Positions 36,601 through 47,537 of a stretch of 64,000 nucleotides of DNA are shown here, piece by piece; position 1 is the first letter of the stretch; every line of letters begins with the position of its first letter. Position numbers and translations under genes: made by a program. The notes under the pieces are model-generated. The model made no database searches. It saw only the letters and a list, made by a program, of their open reading frames with translations, and was not told the origin of the DNA. Source of the DNA: Strongyloides papillosus (Eukaryota > Nematoda > Chromadorea > Rhabditida > Strongyloididae); the NCBI GenBank assembly GCA_005656395.1, contig SRSI01000010.1:1364001-1428000 (forward strand), given 5' to 3'.

Positions 36601-38230
36601 AATTCGATATAGTGAATAAGAGTAATCAGGAAAAGGTTAAAAATATGACTTATCATTTTTTGCTTTGTCTTTATTCATATAATATCATTTTTAGCCTACC
36701 GTATTTATGTATGAAATAAAGGACAATTAAATTGTAAAGAATTAGAAAATCACAAATTTTTTATGCGAAAAATGTTATTTACTAAAATATAATGTATATG
36801 ATATTATCAATTATATTTATATATTATTTCATAATCTTTCAAAACATAATTTATAGTATGTTTGGGTAAAAAAAACTTTTTTCATTAATTTTACACTTTC
36901 TATAGTTTGTGCTTTATAGAATATTTTAATTTTGTTCAATTTTATTAATGTTAACATATAAAGAGGCAAAGAATAATTTTTGCCAAGGTGAATTTTTCTA
37001 AGAAACTTTTAATAACCAATCATTACATTTAAATATTTATTAATATCTGAAGTTTTTTGTACCTTAATAAAACTTACATCAAAGATTGTATTTGTCTTAG
37101 AATAATAAAATAAATATCTTTAATCAAAATATTTCTATTGTTATTTGACGTTATCAAATTTAATTTTTTTTTATAAATATTTTAGATTTTGTTTCTAAAA
37201 TATAGCATTTTTTCATTGAGTTTATAAATTTTACATATTAGTTAATTAAATTATAAGAGTAAGAAAGTAAATTTATAAATTACTTCATTGTTAAAAGAAT
37301 TACAAAAGATGAGTAAACAGGAAATATATATATATATAACAGAGTTGATTTAAATGCGATTAAAAGAAAATGATCAAATGATATTACTTTGTCCCATAAT
37401 TATAATATAAATTTTCTCGTGATGCCTATTAATTATCATGGTACTTACAAAAGTAAGGATAATATTCACACAAATAGATCATTATTCTGAAAAATAAAAC
37501 TAATTAAATATCTATTACGTTTTACGTTTTATCTAGTAAAAAATTCTATTTTAAAATGTTTCTTATTGGTGACTAATGAATAATATTTTTTACTTTTGTG
37601 CAAAATGCGTAAATATTGTTATACAAGTTTAGAGGTATTAACAACACATAGTAATCTTATTAAACAATGCTTCTATAATGATAAATTATTTATTCTACCA
37701 AAAATGATGTACAAATAATTTATGTAGTGTTTTTTTATTTTTATTTATATATTTTTTACACTATATGACAATGTTACTTATTTTATTTTTGTTAAAGAAT
37801 ATAAGTAAAAGTTCATTCTTACTTAAACTTTCTTATTGTAAAATAATAGTATTTAAAATTTGTAATTAAACCAGTTGTTATATAACTATTTAATTAATAG
37901 TATATCTTAGTCAAGTTAAAAAGTTCGTAGTATGATCATATTAAACTCAAAACAAACAAAAATATTTCTAGTTTATAGAAATAAAAAAATAATTTTATTA
38001 ATATATAAGGTTATAAGTAATAAAATTATTTATTTAAAAAAATTAGAACTTGATTCCTTAGCAATTCTATAGTTAAAAATTTAAGACTTTTTATTTAACA
38101 CTAATATTATTCCTATCATTTACATCTTTTATTCATCTAAAGCATATTATCTTTCACTCACTAATTCTATTCTTTACTCCACTGTAAATTTGTTGTCTTT
38201 ATTTTATTAATATATTTTACAATTTTAGTT
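33685..38230. other. 4.5 kb gene desert upstream of the GPCR gene
   Basis: Longest empty stretch of the window. All six frames are dense with stops; the 62-codon frame at 34469-34657 looks like chance. An AT dinucleotide run lies near 37327-37340. Its position directly upstream of a likely neuronal GPCR suggests cis-regulatory sequence, but no element is identified. The last bases, ATTTTAG at about 38222-38228, are an acceptor two bases before the ATG. Confidence 0.55.
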
Positions 38231-39847
38231 ATGGCAAATGTTTCACCAATTTCCTCAATAAATCAACTATGCCCAACAATTACTAATATTTCACCTAATA
38301 CAACACTTCAGGAATTATTAAGCTTTGAAGAATGTTATGATCACAAAGATATTTTGATTGAAATGATTTCAAATGTAAATGCAAACCCAACGGCTAATGC
38401 ACTGAATTTTTTTCAAACGTACCTTAAAACCATTAATTCTAATTATACCGTTATCGATGAATTGGATGATGAATTTTGGCCTATTCATACAAGATTGATA
38501 ATGACATTTATATTTTCAATACTAAGCATTGCTGGAATTATTGGTAATATTCTAGTTATTACTGTAGTATTCAAAGTTCCAGGAATGGTAAGTTATATAT
38601 TAAAAAAAATTTTTTTAAATACGGCAATTTTAGATAACACCAACAAATTGTTATTTATGCTCATTAGCAACATCTGACTGCTTATTTTTTTTATGTACAG
38701 CTCCAACAGAGTTGTCATATTTGCATAATTCAAACTTCGTTTTTGGTTCCATTGGATGTGCTTTATCATCGTATCTTCCATTCTTGTCAATTAATACTTC
38801 CTCTTTATCAATTGCTGCTTTTACTATTGAAAGATATATTGGCATTTGTCATCCTATTAGAGCTCGTTATATTTGCACTGTTAAAAGAGCAAAACATATT
38901 ATTTTAGGAATTTGGATATTTTGTGTGCTATATAATTCGCCTTGGTTATACCTAGCATCATTAAGAAGAGATGAATATGGAATTGAGTGCAATTTTTCAT
39001 TAGCTAGAAACAATTGGACATACAAAGTTATGTTTTTAGGAGATTTTTTTGGTTTTTATGTATCTCCTATGATTTTATATTTTCTTATTTACGGAAAAAT
39101 TGCTTACACATTAAGTAAAAATAGAATGAAACATTCTTGTCAAACAAGTAACAATAATAAAAAACGACAATGTTTAGGCACTTCAAAATTATTTAATGAG
39201 ACAGAATCAGTTGATTTTGTTTCCAATAATAGGGTAAATGGATTAAAAGCAAATAATCAAGTATGTTTTTTTAATATTATACATTAACAAAATTATTTTA
39301 GGTTATAAAAATGTTAGCATTAGTTGTTGTAGTTTTTGCTGTATGTTGGTTACCTTATCGTGCAATGGTAATGTATAATTCATTTTCTAAAATAAAATGG
39401 GCACCAGATTGGTATATATTTTTTTCAAAAACTATGATATTCATTAATTGCGCTATAAATCCAATTTTATATAATCATATGAGTAAAAAATTTAGAGATG
39501 CCTTTAGACGTCTATTTTCTTCAACGTCTTTTTTATCATGCTTACCAGTAGAAGAAACTAAAAGCAGTTCTATCGAAGGATTTAACACTCAAAAATATTC
39601 TATGTATTGTGATAAAATAAAAGTTAATGAAAATACAGAAGTATATGAAGAAAATACTAATCCTCTTTTAAGAAGCTTAAAGAGTTCAAAAAAAAGTTCA
39701 AAAATTAAGAGTATTGGACAAATTTCTCAAAATAGTACACCAAACATAAATTTGGTAAATGTGGGAAAGAGTATAAATGATGAAGACAATAATAGTAGTA
39801 AAAGATTAATATCTGGCTCAAGTACAGGAACAAGTACATGTTCATAA
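38231..39847 (+). CDS. TRHR: Thyrotropin-releasing-hormone-receptor-like neuropeptide GPCR
   Basis: Three exons, 38231-38587, 38634-39260 and 39302-39847, all in phase 0, give 509 residues. The N-terminus is extracellular, about 95 residues, with several N-glycosylation sequons (NVS, NIS, NTT, NYT) and no signal peptide. TM1 is FIFSILSIAGIIGNILVITVV. The second exon restores TM2 with MITPTNCYLCSLATSDCLFF. TM3 ends in ERYIGICHP (variant of DRY), TM6 is KMLALVVVVFAVCWLPYR and TM7 has NPILYN. The pattern AFTIERYIGICHPI and the MLA...WLPYR segment match TRH receptors. These bind amidated peptides and signal through Gq; C. elegans TRHR-1 is the counterpart. The long Ser/Lys-rich C-tail is likely phosphorylated. 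Confidence 0.88.
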
Positions 39848-40080
39848 TTGTAGTTTGTATCAATATTATGTGATTTAATATTTTATAATTCGGGTCATTT
39901 ATTAATCAGCATCAATATATTTGTTAATGTTTTGTGAATATATAAACTTCATTTATATTTTTTAAATCTTTTATATTTATAATTACTTAATAAAATTTAT
40001 TCTATAAATATATTTTTTATTAAAATTTTATTTATATAATTACATTATTTAAAGATATCAAAATATAAATTTTTAAAATA

Positions 40081-41021
40081 TTATCTTGTTATTTTTCTTA
40101 CAACTCTAAAAATTGTCGATACAAGTATAAAATATATGTATGAAAAAAGTAAATAAATATTTTGTGGTATTGTAGACATATACCCATAAAATGTAGCATT
40201 TTTCCTCAATGCATCATCATTGTATGATTCAGTATTAATAATTTTAATCTCGTCAAGAGAGACATCTTCAAAAGTACAACTTTCATAACCAGATTCTTGT
40301 CGAACAGGTGATATTTGGCAAATATCAACTGTTGATATTTCTGATATCATATCTGTATTACTTCCTAAACTTGATATAGGTGATTTTGAGTTTATTTTTT
40401 CAAATTCAAAATTGATATTTGAGACTGATCTTGATAACATTTTCTCAGCTAAAAGTAGGAAAGAAGTTTCTCATTATTAAACTTGGAAATAACGTTTTTT
40501 ATAATTAGTTTTATTTTGATTCTTTGAAACTAAAGAGAATGGTTAGTAACAATTTATTAGGGAAAAAGATATCATTACAACTATACAGATGTTATTTTAA
40601 ACATACCTGTATCTATTTTCAATGATTCTACTGGTGTGATATCCATTGTTGATATTCGTGGTGTGTCTACTATGCCTTTAAATATTAATAAATAAATAAA
40701 TAAAATTTATTTTGACAAACCGTGATCTATTCTTATTTCTCTTACTAACTGCTCCATAGTTTTGTAATCTTTAACGATATCTTCACGAGCTGTTCTTGCT
40801 GTATGAAAAATATCATTATTGTATTTAGGTATTTCATTGATAGTAACAGAATTGTCTTTAGCATTATAATTCTTTATTTTAAGCTCTAAACTTTCTATGT
40901 CTAACATAATAGGAATATTGTTTTTAATTTCACTTTTTACACCGGCTTCTAAATCCTCACTATTAGGAATAGGTTTATCTTTACGAAGGAACTGACAACA
41001 AGTACAAATTGAGCGTGTCAT
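40081..41021 (-). CDS. Orphan tail-anchored protein
   Basis: Three exons, 40721-41021, 40607-40675 and 40081-40448, join in frame to 245 residues. The start MTRSICTCCQFLRK carries three Cys near the N-terminus, possible palmitoylation sites. The middle is polar and Ser/Asp/Glu-rich with repeated short acidic patches and no recognised domain. Near the C-terminus one hydrophobic helix (IYLLFSYIYFILVSTIF) is followed by a basic RVVRKITR end, giving a tail-anchored or C-in membrane protein. Function unknown. Exon joins use a GTTTGT donor (exon 1), which is acceptable but weaker than others in the window. The 3' end faces the GPCR gene at about 230 bases. Confidence 0.65.
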
Positions 41022-42892
41022 AACTTTTTTAAAATATAATAATATGCTTATATGATAATTGTAAAGACTATGATTACTAAAATTTACAATAAATATTTAA
41101 ATCTATAATATTTATGGAAATAAATAAAATAAATTCCGTAATAATTATACAACATCTGTTATTTTTTAGTTTGTCATTTAATAATTATATAAAGTACACT
41201 TTAACAATTTCATAATTTTCTTCATCTAAAATACATTAATTCATTCAAGCACCTGTATTAGCAATTACAAAGATCTCAACATTAAAGTATAGTTAGTATT
41301 AAGAAAAGTAAATAAAAAAGATATCTAAATATTAAGTAGATAACATTCAGACAATTTTTTAATATTAAAGCTAAATTTTGACCTACTTTTAGTAATAAAA
41401 TAATTTATATATAATAAGTTAAATAAAATATGAAGCTAATTATAAATGAAAATCATATATATTTATATATCAAAAATGTTTATACACACTCGTTTTTTAA
41501 GTATTAGATAATATATTGTATTACATTATTGCTGATAACATCTACAAATTTACAAATTGTAAAGGGATTATGGAATTTTTATAAAAAAAATAATAGAAAT
41601 ATAAGTTATTGAAGGTTATAATGTATACTTTAAGAATTTAGATAAGGAAAGAATTATATTTATTTTTAAACATTCATTAAAAAGTATAATTGATGAGAAT
41701 TATAAGTAACATTTTAAAAAAACTAATAATTTTTAGATACAGTTTTCAACTGTAAACAAAGTTAAATATGTAAGATTTTACTATTAATACCGATTGTTCA
41801 ATTCCAATTTATTTTTATTCTTTAGTATAATAAACTGGTTAACAAAAAAACAAATCTTTTAAACTATTACATTTATATACAAACTTGCTGCTATAATAGT
41901 CTTAAAGTTTTATAAATGTTACCTAAAAATGTTTGTAGTAAAAAGTGTCATTTTTATTTTAAAAGTTTTGATTAAAATGTCCAAGTAATATTTAAATATT
42001 GTACCTATTAAACAATAATGGAAATTTTTAAACATCAAATAATTTGAAGAGTTGCAAATTGTACTTAAATAGTTACATTTATATAACTTGACACTTGAAA
42101 TTACACTTTTTGAGAAACACAAAATAAAAAAGTTTTTCGACAAAAAAAAATTAAAACGAAAAACTTGCGAAATAGGATTGCATACAAGTATTTTTAACTA
42201 TTACCAAACAAAATTTTGATTCAGTTAATAATATTTGATAATCATTTTTTATAGATAGTAAGCAATATAACAAAATATTTTTTAGAGACCATTGTTCTAT
42301 TTGTTAAATATTACTGTTTGAAATTATTATAAAAAAAAGTAGTAAAAATTAAATTAAAGGAACAAGAAAGTTAGATTATTAGAATCAAAGAAAAAGTATT
42401 TAAAAATATCAAGAATTACATTTGTTAAGTTTTTATGACATTATAATTTATATTAATAATAAAAATTATTAAGTAGTATTTTTTATTAATATTTCTCAAC
42501 ATCGAATGAATCGCATTTCAAATAAAAGTTATTTAAATACAGTTTTTTTATTTGATTTACAATATTTGACCATATATGAAAAAATTTTAGAAAAAAGAAC
42601 AAAATTAAACATAAGGTAAATAAAACAACCAATAATTTTGTAGGTGTTTTAAACATCATTACGTATTATTTCTGGTCAAAATTTCTACACGAATTTTTTC
42701 AATGATTTATCAATATGATATAACTAGCATATTTCAAAATTTATTAAATGTTATTACAATAAATTTTTACGTATTTAATTTAAATGAACTACTTTTATTG
42801 AGCTTCAAAGTAATAAAAATGCTTTATGTAATAATGTTGTCATAGAGACTAAAATATTTTCCTTAATGAGGCCCAAATACAATTTGAGCATA
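41022..42892. other. Intergenic, no gene seen
   Basis: About 1.9 kb of AT-rich sequence between the orphan gene and the ZIP copy. A 74-codon minus frame at 41919-42143 shows no conserved feature or splice context. Confidence 0.55.
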
Positions 42893-44356
42893 TAATTGCT
42901 AATAATATTTATCTGTATTATTATATTTTTTTTAAAAACAATTATTGTATAACTATACAATAACTACAGATAAAATAATTTCATTCATATTACATTATGT
43001 AAATATACAAATGATTAAAAAGTAAAATATATCTAGGCAATGTAGAAATATAATAATCATTAGTGATCATGAGAATGATTGTATTCATGTTGATCAAAAT
43101 ATCCTAAAAATCCAATAACAGAAAAACCAAATACTATTAATGTCAACTTTAAAAAATTATTATGCTCATTATTTCTTTCGTTGATTAAAATTTCAAAAAA
43201 TGTGACATATAAAAATGTACCAACTGCTAATCCCTGCATTATCATAAGTAAAATGTCTTTTAAATATTCGTTCTCAATATTATGTACAAGACTTCCAACA
43301 ATAGTACCAACCGGAGAAGTTATTGAAAATATAAACATTGATACTATTACCCATTTGATATTATGTGCATGAGTTCTGGCTAACTGTAAACCCATAGAAA
43401 ATGCAACAATTAATTTATGTATTAGGTTGGCGCATAAATAATGGCCGCAGATTCTTACTGCAACATTCCATTGTAAAAAAATAAAATAAATAAATCTATA
43501 TTGAAACAGTGTTTATGTAAAAATATAGGGGTACTTGTCCTGATATTATTTTACATATTATCCTAATTTTTAAATTAATTTTCATAAAGTTATGTTGGAC
43601 CTTAAAAATGTTGTCAAAAAGGGATATACGGGTAATTTTCTTGCTTGAGTTCAAACTTATACGCAATAGTTAAAGCATATCAAAATAACGTGGATGCATA
43701 GAAGAAAGGGTCAACTTCTGAACACTCTTTGTGTTGGTGGTTTGAGAAATTTCAAGGGATTAATTTTGATCTCGATAATGAAGAGGGTAGAAGAAGACCC
43801 TTTAACTACCAATACTCAGAATTAAAGGAAGATCGTGGAGTAAAATCTAAAGCAGTTAAAAAGGGAGTTGAAATAAATTGACAGCAACTTGAGAGAATGA
43901 ATGAAAAACTAAAAAAAATCATCCGGCTTTTTAAATAGGAACAACCCAATACTATAGAATGACAAGCCAAGATGTCATGTTTCAGAACTAATTTAAAAAA
44001 AACTTGGTAACTTGAAATATGGAGCTCCACCTTACCTTCCATATTCCCCCGATATTTTCCTTACAATTTTCGATTTGTTTGAGCATTTAGATGCATTCTT
44101 TAAGAATAAATTGTTCAAGAATCAGGAGTCGGCAGAAAGCGATTTCAGTGACTTTTTTAGATCCAAAAGTCCTGAATCTTATAAAACGTGGATTCAGAAG
44201 TTGTTTAAATGTTGGCAAAAGTGTATTGACTCTAGAGGTTATTGTTACTATTAATTTACTTAACTTTAACTTAAATTAATATTGTGTTAAATAATTTTTT
44301 CTTACCGCAGCCATTATTTATGCGCCAACCTAGTACCATAAGATTGATAAAAAAAA
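42893..44356 (-). pseudogene. Partial copy of the ZIP transporter 3' end, split by a mariner element
   Basis: Bases 42893-43419 repeat the 3' UTR and last coding part of the intact gene at 47538-48818 at roughly 95% identity by eye. The remaining open stretch (43060-43395) codes 111 residues, beginning MGLQLARTHAHNIKWV, equal to the last transmembrane helices of the intact protein. The copy is interrupted at a TA by the mariner element (43422-44333) and resumes for about 20 bases at 44334-44356. It lacks the histidine-rich ending HDNKMSMHSHDH and everything upstream of HKLIVAFS. It cannot make a full transporter. Confidence 0.85.
43422..44333 (+). mobile_element. Decayed mariner (Tc1/mariner) element with 29-base terminal repeats and TA duplications
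   Basis: The left terminus begins TTAGGTTGGCGCATAAATAA and the right terminus (44305-44333) is its inverted match, about 26 of 29 bases identical. TA lies on both sides (43420-43421 and 44334-44335). The 912-base interior keeps mariner transposase pieces in several frames: an N-terminal IRVIFLLEFKL, a helix-turn-helix part reading WWFEKFQGINFDLDNEEGRR, and a C-terminal APPYLPYSPDI followed by a decayed tail (PESYKTWIQKLFKCWQKCI). The middle with the first catalytic Asp residues is largely deleted. It is a non-autonomous relic, about two thirds of full length. It must be younger than the ZIP duplication that it interrupts. Confidence 0.92.
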
Positions 44357-45805
44357 TACCTTCAACTTCAGGAACTTCAAGTATTAAAACGATTCTTGCT
44401 CCAACTACTACTGGAATACCTCTAACCCCAAGAGATTCAAGAATTTCTGGTCAAACTTTAGCTGTTCTATTATCTACTACCACAAGGACTCCGAGGATTG
44501 GAGGATTAAGTAGTCAAGAAGTCACCGTTGATCCAATTCAACGTCCAAGACAATAGTGAAGATGTCATTGTTGATTCTGCTCTACATCTTTGAATGGTTA
44601 ATGGAATCCAGCGTCGTTCAATTTCTAGTACAGTCCGTCATCAAGATATTTATCATGATGAAAGAGGTGTTGCTCCAATTGTTAAGAAAGTCCCTTGCCA
44701 CGTCGTTCAGTTTCAAGTACAGTCCGTCATCAAGAAATTTATCATGATGAAAGAGATGTCGCTCCAATTGTTAATGAAACTCCCCTGCCACGTCTTTCAA
44801 CTTCAAGTACAACCTTTCGTCAAGGAAACAATGAGAATGTTATTATTGGTGCGGTCTCCTCACGCTGCTTAGTCGTTAATGCAGCTCACCGTTTAAATAA
44901 TGAAGATATTATTGTTGATGCTCAGGAGATTCAGTCGGATGATATGACTGATCTTGTACCAATTCCACTTCTAAATGGTGAATTGCACTGCTGGAGAATC
45001 TTGGGGTACATCACGGGACAACTTCCTGTCAAATCTGTTCCAACACGACGGGGTAAAGCGGGAGTATTCAACTTTTTTGCTGTGGACGAAGAGAATATGA
45101 AGATCGCCTTCAAATGCTTCTTGGATACTAGACCAGAACTTTTCTGAGTAATAAATAGGGGGGGGGGCGTTTTATCTTTTCGAGGGACCGGGGACGGCGG
45201 TCATTAAAGTCAACCCAAAATTCTCCAGACCCAACCACTTCTATGAGATTGTGGTAAATGACGGTGTGAGGATTCGACGGTATGAGGGGCCTCAACCTTT
45301 TGTCCCACCACTTACTGATGAACTGGGTGTTGTTGAAGGAGGTATTATTGAAGTTAATGTTTTTTCAGTTGGAGACGCTATTAATACGGGCTTGAACGAC
45401 GTATATTATTTCAATATAACTGGGCGAATAGGACAAGCACTTGAAGGTATGTTTTATAAATCTTGTCTGAGTAGTACCTGTTTTGGAACCAGAGTTCGTC
45501 AGACAGATGGAGATACTTACTTTTGTCCAAAATGTAGGACAAATTTTCACAGTTTCGCGCACTCTTACTTTTTGCGCTTTGAAATCATGGATAAATCAGG
45601 CACAAAATGGGTCACGATGCTTAAATCATCAGCCCAAAGATTTTTTAAAAGAACTGCAGACGAGATGATTGAAGATAAAGGAGCAAATGTTGACATCTTC
45701 AACACACAAACGATTTTTTCCTCAAAACAAGGACCACTCTATCAAAAGAAAGACCACTCCATCATTTTTCGGACTAATTTTTTTAAATTTGAACAATTCT
45801 ATTAA
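44357..45805 (+). pseudogene. Broken RPA70-like single-strand-DNA-binding gene
   Basis: Several frames on the plus strand together read as a replication protein A large-subunit relative. A Ser/Thr/Pro-rich linker (44357-44900) comes first. From about 44940 comes an OB-fold start like DNA-binding domain A: VPIPLLNGELHCWRILGYIT and then SVPTRRGKAGVFNFFAVDEE. A stop and a G10 run follow at 45148-45170. The frame resumes with VIKVNPKFSRPNHFYEIVVN. The part from 45410 resembles domain C with a CX4C-X14-CX2C zinc ribbon (CLSSTC ... CPKC) and GTKWVTMLKSSAQRFF. Domain B seems missing or extremely reduced. At least three frame changes are needed, so no complete protein is made as written. The block is visibly richer in G and C than its surroundings. 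Confidence 0.72.
44608..44873 (+). repeat. 90-base imperfect tandem repeat inside the RPA70-like block
   Basis: Two nearly identical 90-base units (44608-44697 and 44698-44787) and a third diverged unit from 44788. Each begins near CGTCGTTCA and contains GTCCGTCATCAAGA and TTTATCATGATGAAAGAG. In the coding frame of unit 2 they read RRSVSSTVRHQ ... YHDERDVAPIV, a repeated linker peptide. Compensating single-base differences (an extra G at the start of unit 1 and a missing base at its end) put unit 1 in another frame. Confidence 0.85.
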
Positions 45806-47011
45806 ATTTTTACTATTTAATTTTTTTTTGTATTAAACATTATTTAATAAAGTTTTTTTATTTTATTTGTGTGTTTTTTTTAAAAGGAACAAAAAATGAA
45901 TTACATAAAAATTTAATTAGAATATTTCTACTTATTTGTTAAAAAAGTTTTTTTATCTAATTATTTTGATTCGAAGTGAAAAAAAACATATTATAATAAT
46001 ATTTTATTATATAAAAAGGTACAAAATATAGAAATATCAACTTCATAATGATAATTATAGAATATCCGTGTTGAATTATAAAGCATTAATCTTGATAACA
46101 TTAAAATAAAAATTTATATTTTATTGTGTCAAAACTATCTTAAATTTAAAATTGAATACTTTTCGAACTAATTTATTCTAGTGATTTTTACAAACGTCTA
46201 AAATTTTTTTAATTGTAAAAAATAATCTTTTGACCTATTATAAAACTTTTTGAAGATTATAGAAATTATTTAAACATTTAAGGTCATTTTCACATTATTT
46301 AATGCTTAGTAGAAAATAAAAAAATTTTTCTGACATGCTTGGTAATTTACTTTTACCATATTTCACTAGTAGTTAAGTGATGCTTTACAATTTTTTTTCA
46401 AATTAAGTTTTTGCTTTAACGAATTTATTTATTTTTCTATATTATTTGCTTTACTAGATTATTTAATTAATATTTGTGATAATTTCTTTTTCATTTTAAT
46501 GGCATAAGAAATGACAAAGTGGTCAAGGGATGAATAAAATAGTGCAGTTTTAATGAAAGAACTGTTTGTGTGTAATAAGTTATAAAATATTTAAAAAAAT
46601 TTTATTAAAACTATTGCAATATTGGTAAAACTAAAAAAATTATAATTACCATAAAATTTAAATATAATTTTAAAATGGTCCTTAATTTGATAGAAATGGT
46701 CCTTTTTTGATAAAAATGGTCCTTAAAATGAGGAAAAAATCTTTTGTGTGAATGGCTTGAGAAGAAGTCTTTCATTTTCAAAATAAAAGTAACAAACAAT
46801 AGATGGATGGTTATCAACATGAAACGTCGCAGTTTATAATTAATTTCCTAATACTTGTATATTTTGCAATTCACACTTTCTCCCTCATTTTTTTATTAAT
46901 AAAATTTTAATTTGTATTTGTGTTTTTAATTTTAATAAAATATTAATATTTATTTACATTACATTATTATGTTTTTTTTTATAAGAAGACTATTATTGTG
47001 TAGTCACACAA
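45806..47011. other. Intergenic, no gene seen
   Basis: About 1.2 kb of ordinary AT-rich sequence between the RPA70-like block and the APRT copy. A short direct repeat of ATGGTCCTT occurs near 46674-46723. No transposon terminus recognised. Confidence 0.5.
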
Positions 47012-47340
47012 TTTTATTAATAACCAAATAATGTGATAGCATTTTTCTGTTAATAGAACATTTAAATCTTGATCATAGCCTCAAATGTTGTAGATTTAGG
47101 TAATTTATCCAATCCTTTTAATTCAGTTAATTCAACTAAACAAAATGCATTAACAGGATTTGCACCTGCTTTTTCAACAACATTTATTGCAGCACTCATA
47201 GAACCACCAGTAGCCAATAAATCATCTAATATCAGAACACGACCGCCACTTTTGATACATTCATATAAATTGATACAATAACTCCAAAGAGAAATCCACG
47301 TGCTTCAGAACAGCAATTGCATCTATCTTACATTTCTTAT
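47012..47340 (-). pseudogene. Inverted, internally deleted partial copy of APRT
   Basis: Minus-strand sequence matches the APRT gene at 50018-50615 from about 50229 to its 3' UTR near 50665, close to identical by eye, except for a loss of about 107 bases corresponding to about 50316-50423 (the PIRKKGKLPGE region). The copy keeps the PRPP-binding stretch (LILDDLLATGG) but lacks exon 1 and part of exon 2, and the deletion is not a multiple of three. It abuts the 3' UTR of the intact ZIP gene. Confidence 0.9.
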
Positions 47341-47537
47341 TTTCCTCTTATATTAATTAAAATTACTAGTAAATATTTATCTATATTATTATATATTTTT
47401 TTTATAAAAAAACTATCGTTTTTACAACTATACAATTTTACACATAAAATAATTTATTTCATTCATATTACATTATGTAAATATACAAATGATTAAAAAG
47501 TAAAATATATATAGGCAATGTAGAAATATAATAATCA

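Noticed and set aside
38593..38845. Frame loss between the first two GPCR exons
   Set aside because: Using the acceptor TTTTAG at 38628-38633 restores TM2 (TPTNCYL) in phase, so no break exists.
46674..46723. Short ATGGTCCTT direct repeats as a possible element end
   Set aside because: Three short imperfect copies without inverted partners or target duplication.
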